Below the pieces are notes generated by a model. The model worked only from the letters and a program-made list of their open reading frames with translations, ran no database searches and was not told the origin of the DNA. Made by a program: the position numbers and the translations under genes. A stretch of DNA of 64,000 bases from Methylobacterium sp. SyP6R. GTDB lineage: Bacteria; Pseudomonadota; Alphaproteobacteria; Rhizobiales; Beijerinckiaceae. The stretch spans positions 2,896,501-2,960,500 of the forward strand of contig NZ_JAAQRC020000001.1 in NCBI RefSeq assembly GCF_019216885.1, read 5' to 3'. Positions 45,520 through 55,037 of this stretch are shown here, one piece after another; position 1 is the first letter of the stretch; each line of letters opens with the position of its first letter.

Positions 45520-45573
45520 AAGGCCGGCGGCGCTCGGCCTTGGTTGACCGATCGCGGACTCGATCCCACCCGC

Positions 45574-45696
45574 AACCTCATCCTGAGGTGCAACCAACGG
45601 GAGCCTCGAAGGAGGGCTCCAGAAATCTCGGCGATCTCTGAAAGCCCTCCTTCGAGGTTAGTCGATCTCCGGATCGACTAACACCTCAGGATGAGG
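45574..45696. repeat. 123-bp palindromic extragenic element, copy 2
   Basis: Same structure as 33507-33626: ends ACCTCATCCTGAGGT in inverted orientation, inner GCCTCGAAGGAGGGCTCC against AGCCCTCCTTCGAGG, and a CGATCTCCGGATCG mini-hairpin. Again it lies between two convergent genes. Confidence 0.88.
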
Positions 45697-45754
45697 TGGA
45701 GGGTATGATATCTGAAAATTTCCTGCAGGTTGCGTCTCGCAACTCGGCAGACGC

Positions 45755-47569
<1,815 letters not shown>

Positions 47570-48859
47570 TTACCCCTTCAACGCCGCCTCGACACCCGCC
47601 GCGATCTCCAGGAGTCGCCGGTCCTGGCCATGGCGCGCCAGCAGCATCAGGCCGACGGGCTTCGCCTGGCCCGGCAACGGTAGCGAGACGCCGGTGAGGT
47701 CGAACAGGTTCCCCACCATCGTGTTGCGCAGCATCAGGAGGTTGAGCCGCGAGAATGCCGCGTCGTCCTCCGCCACCGCGGCGATGCTCGGTGCGGTGAT
47801 CGCGGTCGCCGGCAGGGCCAGCACGTCGAGGGGCTTGAGCCGCTCGTCGCCGGCCTCGATCAGCGCGGCGCGGGTCCGCATCATCCGGATATAGGCAGCG
47901 GCCGTCACGGTGCGGCCGCGGGTGATGCGGGCATGGACCCGCGGATCGAAGGCGGCTTCTTCCGCATCGAGCCAGTCGGCGTGGATTTCCGCCGCTTCCA
48001 CCGCGGCGATCGGGCCCGCCGCGGTCGCCTCGGCCATGCGGGCGAGGAGATCGTCGAATTCGGTGTCGTGGATCCGGGCGCCGGTCGCGCTCAAGCGCGA
48101 CAGGGCGGCCTCGAAGGCCTGCGCCACCACCGGCTCGGTTTCGGTGAACAGGAGGCCGCGGGGCACGCCGATCCGCAGGTCGCGCAACGCCGCCGCCCGC
48201 AAGGGACGAACTTCCTCGCCGGCCATCACGGCGTCGGCCGCCGCGCAGGCCTCGACCGAGCGGGCGAGCGGGCCGATCGAATCGAGCGAGGGCGAGAGCG
48301 GGAAGGCGCCGGCGAGGGGCACTCGCTTGGCCGTCGGCTTGAACCCGACCACGCCGTTGAGCGAAGCCGGGATGCGGATCGAGCCGCCGGTATCGGTGCC
48401 GATGGCGATGTCGGAGGTGCCGAGCGCCGCCGAGACGCCGGCGCCCGAGGAGGAGCCGCCCGGCACCAGGCTCGGGTCGGTCGCGTTGCCCGGATTGCCC
48501 CAATGCGGGTTGAGGCCCAAGCCCGAGAAGGCGAATTCGGACATGTTGGTCTTGCCGACGATCACCGCGCCGGCCCGGCGCAGGCGGGCGACGATCGGTG
48601 CGTCCTGGAGTGCCGCTTGCGCCTTGCGCCGGAGCGACGAGCCGGCGGTGGTCGCCTCGCCCTGCACGTCGAACAGGTCCTTGATCGACACGATGGCGCC
48701 GTCCAGCGCCCCGAGCGACAGGCCGGCCTTGCGCCGGGCGTCGGCGGCGTCGGCGGCGGCGCGGGCGGCCTCCGGGTAGAGCCGGGTGAAGACGTGCCGG
48801 CTCGCCGGCGCCTCGATCAGGGCGAGGCGGCGTTCGAGGTCGTCGCGGATCGTGCTCAT
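47570..48859 (-). CDS. Amidase-signature-family amidohydrolase
   Basis: A 429-residue Ser-cisSer-Lys amidase. The catalytic Lys is in VSIKDLFDVQG, the cis-Ser in PGGSSSGAGVSAALG, and the nucleophilic Ser in GTDTGGSIRIPAS. The domain is about full length with no fused partner. It is the last gene of a minus-strand cluster (MFS, DUF2848, membrane protein, amidase), so it probably hydrolyses an amide intermediate of a catabolic route. The GatA tRNA role is unlikely. ATG 48859 is used, with GGAGA upstream. Confidence 0.9.
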   Translation of the reverse strand: MSTIRDDLERRLALIEAPASRHVFTRLYPEAARAAADAADARRKAGLSLGALDGAIVSIKDLFDVQGEATTAGSSLRRKAQAALQDAPIVARLRRAGAVIVGKTNMSEFAFSGLGLNPHWGNPGNATDPSLVPGGSSSGAGVSAALGTSDIAIGTDTGGSIRIPASLNGVVGFKPTAKRVPLAGAFPLSPSLDSIGPLARSVEACAAADAVMAGEEVRPLRAAALRDLRIGVPRGLLFTETEPVVAQAFEAALSRLSATGARIHDTEFDDLLARMAEATAAGPIAAVEAAEIHADWLDAEEAAFDPRVHARITRGRTVTAAAYIRMMRTRAALIEAGDERLKPLDVLALPATAITAPSIAAVAEDDAAFSRLNLLMLRNTMVGNLFDLTGVSLPLPGQAKPVGLMLLARHGQDRRLLEIAAGVEAALKG

Positions 48860-48862
48860 CAC

Positions 48863-49717
48863 TTACGTCTCCAGGGAGGCAGGAAGGGGCGCAGGTCCTC
48901 GGCGGCTCACCAGCAGGATTCCGCCGTTCCAGATCAAGGTCGTCAGAAGGGCGAGCGACAGGGCCGGGACCGGCCCCAGCCGTTCGACCGTGAGGGCGAG
49001 GGCGAACAGGGCCGCCACGAAGCCGAGGAGCCCCGGCAGGCTCAAGACCAGCACCGTCGCGACCGCCGTCCCGCCGATGCGCGGATGCAGGATCACCGCC
49101 AGGCTCACCATCACGACGGGCGCGAAGGCGAGGATGCCCGCGGCGCCCGGCCCGGCGAGACGCCCGGCCAGCACCACGGCGACGACGAGGGCCATCACGA
49201 TGCCGGCCCGGACCAGCACGTCGCTCGCCCGCTTGCGCCGCGCTGGCGGCGGGCCTCCTCGACGCCAGCGGTAACAGGCACCGATGCAAGCCAGGATCAC
49301 CAGGATGGCGGCGAGACCGCCGCTCGCCAGACCGTCACCCATGAGACGGCCCAGCAGCAGCACCGCGGCGAGCCAGATCGCCAAAGCCGCGGTCAGCGAG
49401 GCCGCGACGCCGTGCCGGCGGGCCAGACCCGCATAGGCGGCGATGAACAGGGCGGTAGCGGCGATGGCCGGCAGGCTCGCCACCGCGCTGTCGCGCAGGA
49501 ACCCCGCATCGTGGTCGAGGGCGAGGAACACGTAGGCCGGCCCGGCCGAGACCGGCAGGGTCGCGATCATCGCTCCGACGAGAGGCCCGGTCCGCTCGAC
49601 CGCGAGCGAGGCGAGCACCACGATCGCGGCGCTCGCCAGCATCTTGGCCAGCAGCGCCGCCCAGAAGGCGGCACCGATACCGGCAAGGATTCCCGCGAGC
49701 GTCGTCACGGCCTCCAT
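48863..49717 (-). CDS. Multi-helix membrane protein of the amidase cluster
   Basis: A 284-residue polytopic membrane protein with about eight to nine hydrophobic helices and a central charged loop (RWRRGGPPPARRKRASD). Its stop lies 3 bases from the amidase ATG and it begins 7 bases after DUF2848, so it is translationally coupled to both. I recognise no named transporter family. The two halves look similar in helix layout, which hints at an internal duplication or a transport role. Confidence 0.7.
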   Translation of the reverse strand: MEAVTTLAGILAGIGAAFWAALLAKMLASAAIVVLASLAVERTGPLVGAMIATLPVSAGPAYVFLALDHDAGFLRDSAVASLPAIAATALFIAAYAGLARRHGVAASLTAALAIWLAAVLLLGRLMGDGLASGGLAAILVILACIGACYRWRRGGPPPARRKRASDVLVRAGIVMALVVAVVLAGRLAGPGAAGILAFAPVVMVSLAVILHPRIGGTAVATVLVLSLPGLLGFVAALFALALTVERLGPVPALSLALLTTLIWNGGILLVSRRGPAPLPASLET

Positions 49718-49724
49718 CGCGGGG

Positions 49725-50405
49725 TCAGGCCACCACGGGCAGCACGACGATGTCGTAGGCGTGGGTCAGGCTGCGGCCGAGCACGGGATCCTCCAGTTCC
49801 ATCTCGAAGCGGTCGGCCGGGCGGATGCCGCCGATCGCCCCGAGGGTCCCGCCGAACATCACCGTGCCGGGCGGCAGATCCGGACCGCCGGGACGGCGCG
49901 CAATGAGATCGCCCGGGGTGCGCAACGCCGTCAAGCGGCCCTCCTGGTACAGCACACGCTCGCCGCCGATGGTGGCGTAGGCGCGCAGGATCATCTCGTC
50001 CCAATGCGGCTCGATCTCGTCGAGGCGCCACAGGCCGGTGCCGACCGGCTTGCCGCAGAGCTGCTTGGAGAGCGCGATGCCGACCGTCTCGGCCTTGCGG
50101 TCGGTGTGGTCGGAGCCGAGCCCGAGCCAGAGCCCGTCTGCCAGCGACACGATCACCGGCTCGGCCTCGCCGGAGGAATCCGGTCCCAGCACCTCGAGGC
50201 GGGGACTTTGCGTGAGGGTCGCGGCGGCGGCCCGGTAATAGACCGGGACCGAGGAGGGCGGCGGCACGCCGATCGCCGCCAGTTCGTCGATGTGGTGGCG
50301 GATCGCCGCCTCGTCCCGCCCGGCCCAGCCGGCGATCACCAGGGATTCGGGGGAAAGGGCGATCACGTCCCGGCGGCCGGCGGCCTCGCGATGGAAGGTC
50401 AGCAT
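49725..50405 (-). CDS. DUF2848 protein (fumarylacetoacetase-like fold suspected)
   Basis: A 226-residue protein with the DUF2848 pattern: PPPSSVPVYYRAAAATLTQS, then LGLGSDHTDRKAETVGIALSKQ and GGTLGAIGGIRPADRFEMELEDP. The acidic motif layout resembles the fumarylacetoacetate-hydrolase superfamily, which would make it a hydrolase or isomerase of a catabolic intermediate. The reaction is unknown. The position inside an amidase/transporter/GntR cluster supports catabolism. Confidence 0.85.
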   Translation of the reverse strand: MLTFHREAAGRRDVIALSPESLVIAGWAGRDEAAIRHHIDELAAIGVPPPSSVPVYYRAAAATLTQSPRLEVLGPDSSGEAEPVIVSLADGLWLGLGSDHTDRKAETVGIALSKQLCGKPVGTGLWRLDEIEPHWDEMILRAYATIGGERVLYQEGRLTALRTPGDLIARRPGGPDLPPGTVMFGGTLGAIGGIRPADRFEMELEDPVLGRSLTHAYDIVVLPVVA

Positions 50406-50480
50406 GGTGTGGAAATCCTTTTATGTAATTTTTGTCTGAGAGCCTGTTTGACCCACTCGACAGTCCTGGCACCCACCGCC

Positions 50481-50514
50481 TCATCCCGGGCTCCGCTGCG
50501 CGGCCCCGGCATGA
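50481..50514. repeat. Half copy of the GTCATTCCGGGGCCGCG-family element
   Basis: Reads TCATCCCGGGCTCCGCTGCG then CGGCCCCGGCATGA, matching one arm of the 47393-47530 element. No opposite arm is present in the 250-base gap between DUF2848 and the MFS gene. I see no gene in that gap. Confidence 0.6.
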
Positions 50515-50655
50515 CGCGGTGGATGTGAGATCCGTAGAGGTCGGTCAAAGAGGCTCTGATCCGTTCCGAAATCAGTAAAGCGTGAGATTCCCTCTCGTGT
50601 ATGTGCGTGCGAGACGGGCTCTACATCTCTTCGGACAGGTCGAGTGAAGACCCTG

Positions 50656-51975
50656 TCACTCCGCCGGCGCCAGATCGGCCGAACTGTCCTCGCGCCAGCG
50701 GGCGAAGCCCAGCACCAGAAGGCCCGCCAGCAACTCGAATCCGGCGACGACGTAGAGCCCGTTGCTCGACGTGCCGGTGAGCGTGTTCGACAACCCGACC
50801 ACGTAGGGGGCGACGAAGCCCGCGAGGTTGCCGATCGAGTTGATCGCCGCGATGCCGCCGGCCGCCGCGGTGCCGGCGAGGAACGTCTGCGGCAGCGACC
50901 AGAAGACCGGGAAGGCCGCGAGGATACCGATCGCCGCGACCGTCAGCGCCACGAAGGCCAAGACCGCGTGGCCGATGAGCGCGCCCGTGGCGGCAAGGCC
51001 CGCCGCGGCGATCAGGCTGGCAACCGCACAGTGCAGCCGGCGCTCGCCGGTGCGGTCGGAATGCGCGCCGGTCCAGACCATCGCGATGGTGCCGGCGATG
51101 AACGGCACTGCCGCCAGGAAGCCGATGGCGATGGCGCCCGAGACGCCGATCTCCTTGATGATCGACGGCGTCCAGAACGCGATCGTGGCGTTGCCGCTGA
51201 CGATGCAGAAATAGATCAGGGCGCAGAGCCACACCCGGCCGTCGCGGAGCGCAACCTTGAAGCTCGCCTCCTTGCCGGCGGCCCGGCCCTCGGCCTCGAC
51301 GATGGCCGTCATCGTGGCGGCGACCTTCGGGGACAGCCAGCGCGCGTCCTTCGGCCGGTCGGGCAGGAAGGCCAGCACCGCGGCGCCCGCGATCAGCGAC
51401 GGGATGCCTTCGAGGATGAACAGCCACTGCCAGTTGGCGAGACCCGAGACCCCGCCCATCGTGCCCATGATCAGCCCGGCGAGCGGGCCGCCGACCACGC
51501 CCGCGATGGCGAACGAGGTCATGAACAGGCCGTTGATGCGCGAGCGCTTCGCGCTCGGGAACCAGTAGGTCAGGTAGAGCACCACGCCGGGGAAGAACCC
51601 GGCCTCGAACACGCCGAGCAGGAAGCGGATGGCGTAGAAGGCCCATTCCGACTGCACGAAGGCGAGGCTCATCGAGGCGAGCCCCCACAGGATGGTGATG
51701 CGCGCCAGCGTCTTGCGGGCGCCGATGCGCTCCAGCAGCAGGTTGCTCGGCACCTCGAACAGGAAATAGCCGATGAAGAAGATGCCGGCGCCGAAGCCGT
51801 AGACCGCCTCGCTGAATTTCAGGTCCGACAGCATCTGGAGCTTGGCGAAGCCGACGTTCACCCGGTCGATCCAGGCCAGGATGAACAGGAAGACCAGGAA
51901 CGGGATCAGCCGGAGCGTCGCCCGGCGATAGCCCTCGTCCAATTCGTGCGCACTCACGGCATCCACCCTCGACAT
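50656..51975 (-). CDS. MFS transporter (anion:cation symporter family)
   Basis: A 439-residue twelve-helix permease with the ACS-family opening ILAWIDRVNVGFAKLQM and the motif GYFLFEVPSNLLLERIGARK. Relatives import organic anions such as tartrate, phthalate or hydroxyphenylacetate. ATG 51975 has a GGGAGAAG site. It heads the minus-strand catabolic cluster and diverges from the GntR gene, so it likely imports the pathway's substrate. Confidence 0.92.
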   Translation of the reverse strand: MSRVDAVSAHELDEGYRRATLRLIPFLVFLFILAWIDRVNVGFAKLQMLSDLKFSEAVYGFGAGIFFIGYFLFEVPSNLLLERIGARKTLARITILWGLASMSLAFVQSEWAFYAIRFLLGVFEAGFFPGVVLYLTYWFPSAKRSRINGLFMTSFAIAGVVGGPLAGLIMGTMGGVSGLANWQWLFILEGIPSLIAGAAVLAFLPDRPKDARWLSPKVAATMTAIVEAEGRAAGKEASFKVALRDGRVWLCALIYFCIVSGNATIAFWTPSIIKEIGVSGAIAIGFLAAVPFIAGTIAMVWTGAHSDRTGERRLHCAVASLIAAAGLAATGALIGHAVLAFVALTVAAIGILAAFPVFWSLPQTFLAGTAAAGGIAAINSIGNLAGFVAPYVVGLSNTLTGTSSNGLYVVAGFELLAGLLVLGFARWREDSSADLAPAE

Positions 51976-52015
51976 CGCTCTTCTCCCGCGGTCCGCGAAC
52001 CGGCCGCCCGGCGTG

Positions 52016-52050
52016 TGGTACTGCAAGTACCATGCCTGTGATATTTCACA
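52016..52050. promoter_or_regulatory. Two palindromes: candidate GntR operators
   Basis: TGGTACTGCAAGTACCA (52016-52032) is a perfect 6+6 palindrome with a 5-base centre, and TGTGATATTTCACA (52037-52050) is a perfect 5+5 palindrome. Both lie 41-75 bases upstream of the MFS ATG in the divergent gap with the GntR gene. The first has the TxGT...ACxA shape typical of FadR-type GntR operators. Assignment to this GntR is inference. Confidence 0.55.
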
Positions 52051-52090
52051 AGCCGGTCCAAGTTGGCCGTACCCCGTGGTAGGGGGGGCG

Positions 52091-52197
52091 ATGATCCGGC
52101 TCCCGGGAGGTATCTTCCGGGAGCCGGATCACGAGCCCGCGCGGCGCTTGAGCGGAGCCGACTTCCGCATCGCGAAGCGAGCGATCGGAAGTCGTAA
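52091..52197 (+). repeat. Two-hairpin extragenic element, copy B
   Basis: Hairpin 1 pairs GATCCGGCTCCCGG with CCGGGAGCCGGATC. The shared spacer is GAGCCCGCGCGGCGC. Hairpin 2 pairs GACTTCCG with CGGAAGTC around CATCGCGAAGCGAG. Stem bases differ from copies A and C but stay complementary. It ends 3 bases before the GTG start of the GntR gene and may affect its translation. Confidence 0.82.
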
Positions 52198-52199
52198 GA

Positions 52200-52865
52200 G
52201 TGAGCGGAGCGGTGTCGGTGGCCAAAGCGCGTGCAGGTTCGTGCCCAACTGTGTCGCAGAACGAGCGCGCCTATCGGCGGCTGAAGGACGATATCGTCTC
52301 GCTGCGGCTGAAGCCCGGCGACGCGCTGAACGAGGCCGGCCTGTGCGCCGAGCTGGGGCTGGGCCGCACGCCGGTGAACCAGGCCCTGCACCGGCTGATG
52401 CACGAGGGGCTGGTGCGGATCCTGCCCCGCAAGGGCGTGCTGGTGCAGCCGCTCTCGATGGACGAGTTCGCCCACCTGATCGAGGTGCGCCGCCTCACCG
52501 AGCCGCCCTGCGCGGCCCTGGCCGCCGGGCGGATCGGCGAGGCGGCCTTGGCGCAGCTCGACGCCATCCTGGCGGCGCGACCCGACGACCTCGACGCGAT
52601 CCTCGAATCGGACCGGCTTTTCCACGCCGTGATCGCCGAGGCTTCCGGCAACCGGGTGCTCGCCGAGGTGCTGGCCGGGCTGCATGGCCGCTCGGTCCGG
52701 TTCTGGGCCCTGTCGCTCGCCACCGGCCACCACCTGGCGGAAGTGGCGGAGGAGCACGCTGCGATCCGCGACGCCCTGCGCCGGCGCGACCCCGATGCCG
52801 CCGCGGCGGCGATGACCGCGCATATCGATTCCTTCGCCCGCACCCTGGCATCGCGGCTGGCTTGA
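52200..52865 (+). CDS. GntR-family regulator with FCD effector domain
   Basis: A 221-residue regulator. The winged helix runs from AYRRLKDDIVSLRLKPGDAL through LGRTPVNQALHRLMHEGLV. The C-terminal all-helical FCD domain has the metal/ligand residues in ESDRLFHAVIAEASGN, EEHAAIRDAL and TAHIDSF. It diverges from the MFS/DUF2848/membrane/amidase genes and is their probable repressor. GTG 52200 is used; a GTG six codons in is possible. Confidence 0.9.
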   Translation: MSGAVSVAKARAGSCPTVSQNERAYRRLKDDIVSLRLKPGDALNEAGLCAELGLGRTPVNQALHRLMHEGLVRILPRKGVLVQPLSMDEFAHLIEVRRLTEPPCAALAAGRIGEAALAQLDAILAARPDDLDAILESDRLFHAVIAEASGNRVLAEVLAGLHGRSVRFWALSLATGHHLAEVAEEHAAIRDALRRRDPDAAAAAMTAHIDSFARTLASRLA

Positions 52866-52909
52866 GCCGTCGTTCAAGGCTGCCGGTGCCGGACCGGCTT
52901 CGGGCGCCC

Positions 52910-52960
52910 GGAGACGGGCATGATGGAGACGGGCATGATGGAGACAGGCATGGCGGAGAC
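52910..52960 (+). repeat. 15-bp tandem repeat carrying repeated ribosome-binding site and ATG
   Basis: Units GGAGACGGGCATGAT (52910-52924), the same again (52925-52939) and GGAGACAGGCATGGC (52940-52954), then GGAGAC. Each unit contains GGAG at about 6 bases before an ATG. Because 15 is divisible by 3, all ATGs are in one frame of the downstream hydrolase. Confidence 0.88.
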
Positions 52961-53570
52961 GGCAGGATTCCACGTCGTGCGGTCCGGCGATGCCGCGCAA
53001 GGCCGCGCTCCCCTCGTCCTGCTCCACGGCAGCGGCGGATCCGAAAGGTCGCTGATCGGTTTCGGACGCCGCGTCGCCGGCGGCCGCGCCTGCCTCTTCG
53101 TGCGCGGCCGGGTGCCGTGGGAGGAGGGGTACGCCTTCTTCCGACGCCATCCGGATCGGACCCTCGATCAGGCCGATCTCGCGCAACGATGCGCGGAGTT
53201 CTGCGGTGTCCTCCGCCACCTCGGGGCGATCGGCGGCAGGCCGCCCGTCCTCGTCGGCTTCTCCAACGGCGCCATCATGGCGGTCGCCGCCCTTCTGGCG
53301 GCCCCGGCTCTGTCGTCCGGCGCCGTCCTCCTCCGGCCGCTCTCTCCGTGCCCGGGAGAGCGGTTTCCGGCGCTCGACGGCTATCCCGTCCTGCTGCTCG
53401 GCGCCGCCGCCGATGCGCGACGGCACCCGTCCGACACTCCCGCCCTTGCCGAACAGTTCCGGCAGGCGGGAGCCGACGTCGCCGCGCGGATCCTCCCCGT
53501 CGGCCACGGCCTGGACGAGGCGGGGGAGGATACCCGCCTGACGCAGGACTGGCTGGCAGGCCGCGCCTGA
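52920..53570 (+). CDS. Alpha/beta hydrolase (phospholipase/carboxylesterase type)
   Basis: A 216-residue cytoplasmic serine hydrolase. The oxyanion segment is LVLLHGSGGSERSL, the nucleophile VGFSNGAIMAVAA, and the histidine VGHGLDEAGEDT. It resembles YpfH/dienelactone-hydrolase-like esterases. Translation may begin at any of several in-frame ATGs in a 15-bp repeat, giving N-termini MMETGMMETG or shorter. The substrate is unknown. Confidence 0.85.
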   Translation: MMETGMMETGMAETAGFHVVRSGDAAQGRAPLVLLHGSGGSERSLIGFGRRVAGGRACLFVRGRVPWEEGYAFFRRHPDRTLDQADLAQRCAEFCGVLRHLGAIGGRPPVLVGFSNGAIMAVAALLAAPALSSGAVLLRPLSPCPGERFPALDGYPVLLLGAAADARRHPSDTPALAEQFRQAGADVAARILPVGHGLDEAGEDTRLTQDWLAGRA

Positions 53571-53683
53571 CGACCGGTGGCTCGCCCGGAGGGGATCCCG
53601 GGTTCGCACCGGCCCGTGCCCTATAGCCATCCCGCCCTTCCCCGGGGCATAGATGCGCCGCCATTCGGGGAGTCACGCGACCG

Positions 53684-54553
53684 ATGACCGACATCCGCCC
53701 CCGCCGCAGCGCCCTCCTGGTGCCGGCCACCGCGACCGCCCTCGCGGCGGCGCGATCCGAGCCCGCCGACGCGCTGATCCTCGACCTCGCCGATTCGCTG
53801 CCCCCCGCCGACAAGGAAGCGGGGCGGCACCACCTCGCCGCTTCCCTTGCGGAAGGCGGGTTTGCCGCCGCCGAGCTGGTCGTGCGGGTCAACGGCCTCG
53901 ACACGCCCTGGGGCGAGGCCGACCTCGCGGCGGTGGCGCAAGCCGGGCCCGATGCGGTGCTGGTGCCGCGGATCGAGGAGCCGGAAGACCTCGCCGGTCT
54001 CGGCAGCCGCCTGCGCCGCCTCCATGCCCCGGAGCGGGTGCGGGTCTGGGCCTGCCTCGACACGCCGCTCGGCATCCTCGCCGCGGAAGCCGTGGCGAGC
54101 GCGGTGCGCGACGTCGATGCGCGGCTCGCCTGCCTCGTCGTCGATGCCGGGGCGCTCGCCCGCGAGGGCCGGCTGCCGCCCGGCGCGCCGGAGGCCGGCC
54201 CGCTCCTCAATTGGCTCGCCACCGCGCTCGCCGCCGCCCGCGCCCACGACCTCGACGTGCTGCTCGACCCCGCCGACCGCCTCGACATCGGCCGCGCCCG
54301 CGGGCTCGGCTTCGACGGGGCGGTGGTGACCGCGCCCGCCGGCGCCCGCCGGGCCGAATCGGCCTTCGCGCCCGATCCGGAGGCGCTTGCCGGCGCGAGA
54401 GCCCTCGTCGCCGCCTTCGACGCGCCGCAGGCGCGGGGACAGGCCGGCATCGCCCATCTCGGCCGCACGGTGCTGCGGCGCGAGGCGGACGAGGCGCGCC
54501 GGCTCGTCGCCCTCGCCGAGGCGGTGGCGGCCCGCGCAGGAAGCAGGGCATGA
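53684..54553 (+). CDS. HpcH/HpaI aldolase / citrate-lyase-beta-like protein
   Basis: A 289-residue TIM-barrel lyase of the CitE-like family. It has the family start RRSALLVPATATALAAARS, the acidic DALILDLADSLPPADK (metal-binding Asp region), VVRVNGLDTPWG with the conserved Arg, and DAVLVPRIEEPED. Relatives cleave malyl-CoA, beta-methylmalyl-CoA or citramalyl-CoA. In a methylotroph malyl-CoA lyase would matter, but this shorter CitE-like protein is not clearly that enzyme. It overlaps the dUTPase gene by four bases (ATGA). Confidence 0.87.
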   Translation: MTDIRPRRSALLVPATATALAAARSEPADALILDLADSLPPADKEAGRHHLAASLAEGGFAAAELVVRVNGLDTPWGEADLAAVAQAGPDAVLVPRIEEPEDLAGLGSRLRRLHAPERVRVWACLDTPLGILAAEAVASAVRDVDARLACLVVDAGALAREGRLPPGAPEAGPLLNWLATALAAARAHDLDVLLDPADRLDIGRARGLGFDGAVVTAPAGARRAESAFAPDPEALAGARALVAAFDAPQARGQAGIAHLGRTVLRREADEARRLVALAEAVAARAGSRA

Positions 54554-55029
54554 GCGGCCTCGACGTCGCGGTCCGGATCCTCGATCCGCGCCTGCACGAT
54601 TGGGGGTTTCCGCGATGGGGCTCGGCGCTCGCCGCCGGGCTCGACCTCCATGCCTGCCTCGACGCCCCCGTCACCCTGGAACCGCAGGGCCCGCCCGCCC
54701 TGATCCCGGCCGGCTTCGCCCTGTCGATTCGCGATCCCGACTGGTGCGCGATGATCCATCCGCGCTCCGGCCTCGGCCATCGCGACGGGCTGGTGCTCGG
54801 CAACACCGTCGGGGTGATCGATGCCGATTACGAGGGCCCGCTGATGATCTCGGCCTGGAACCGCAACCCGCCGGGCACCGCCCCCCTCACGGTGCGGCCG
54901 GGCGAGCGCATCGCGCAAGCAGTCTTCACCCGGGTGGTTCGGCCGTCCCTGCGGGTCGTCGACGCCTTCCCGGAAGCCGAGGTCGGCGCGCGAGGCGCCG
55001 GCGGCTTCGGCTCCACCGGCCGCGGCTGA
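54550..55029 (+). CDS. dut: dUTP diphosphatase
   Basis: Hydrolyses dUTP to dUMP, protecting DNA from uracil and feeding thymidylate synthesis. The 159-residue trimeric-type enzyme shows all five motifs: AGLDLHA (29-35), HPRSGLGHRDG (70-80), GVIDADYEGP (88-97), ERIAQAVF, and the C-terminal GARGAGGFGSTG. The start overlaps the preceding lyase stop (ATGA), implying coupling. Confidence 0.94.
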   Translation: MSGLDVAVRILDPRLHDWGFPRWGSALAAGLDLHACLDAPVTLEPQGPPALIPAGFALSIRDPDWCAMIHPRSGLGHRDGLVLGNTVGVIDADYEGPLMISAWNRNPPGTAPLTVRPGERIAQAVFTRVVRPSLRVVDAFPEAEVGARGAGGFGSTGRG

Positions 55030-55037
55030 GGCTGCTT

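Noticed and set aside
52037..52050. CRP-type binding site TGTGATATTTCACA
   Set aside because: The half-sites match TGTGA/TCACA but are separated by 4 bases instead of 6, so I list it only as a generic palindrome.
53684..54553. Malyl-CoA lyase of the serine cycle (mcl/mclA)
   Set aside because: The protein is a short CitE-like member without serine-cycle neighbours; a specific assignment is not supported.
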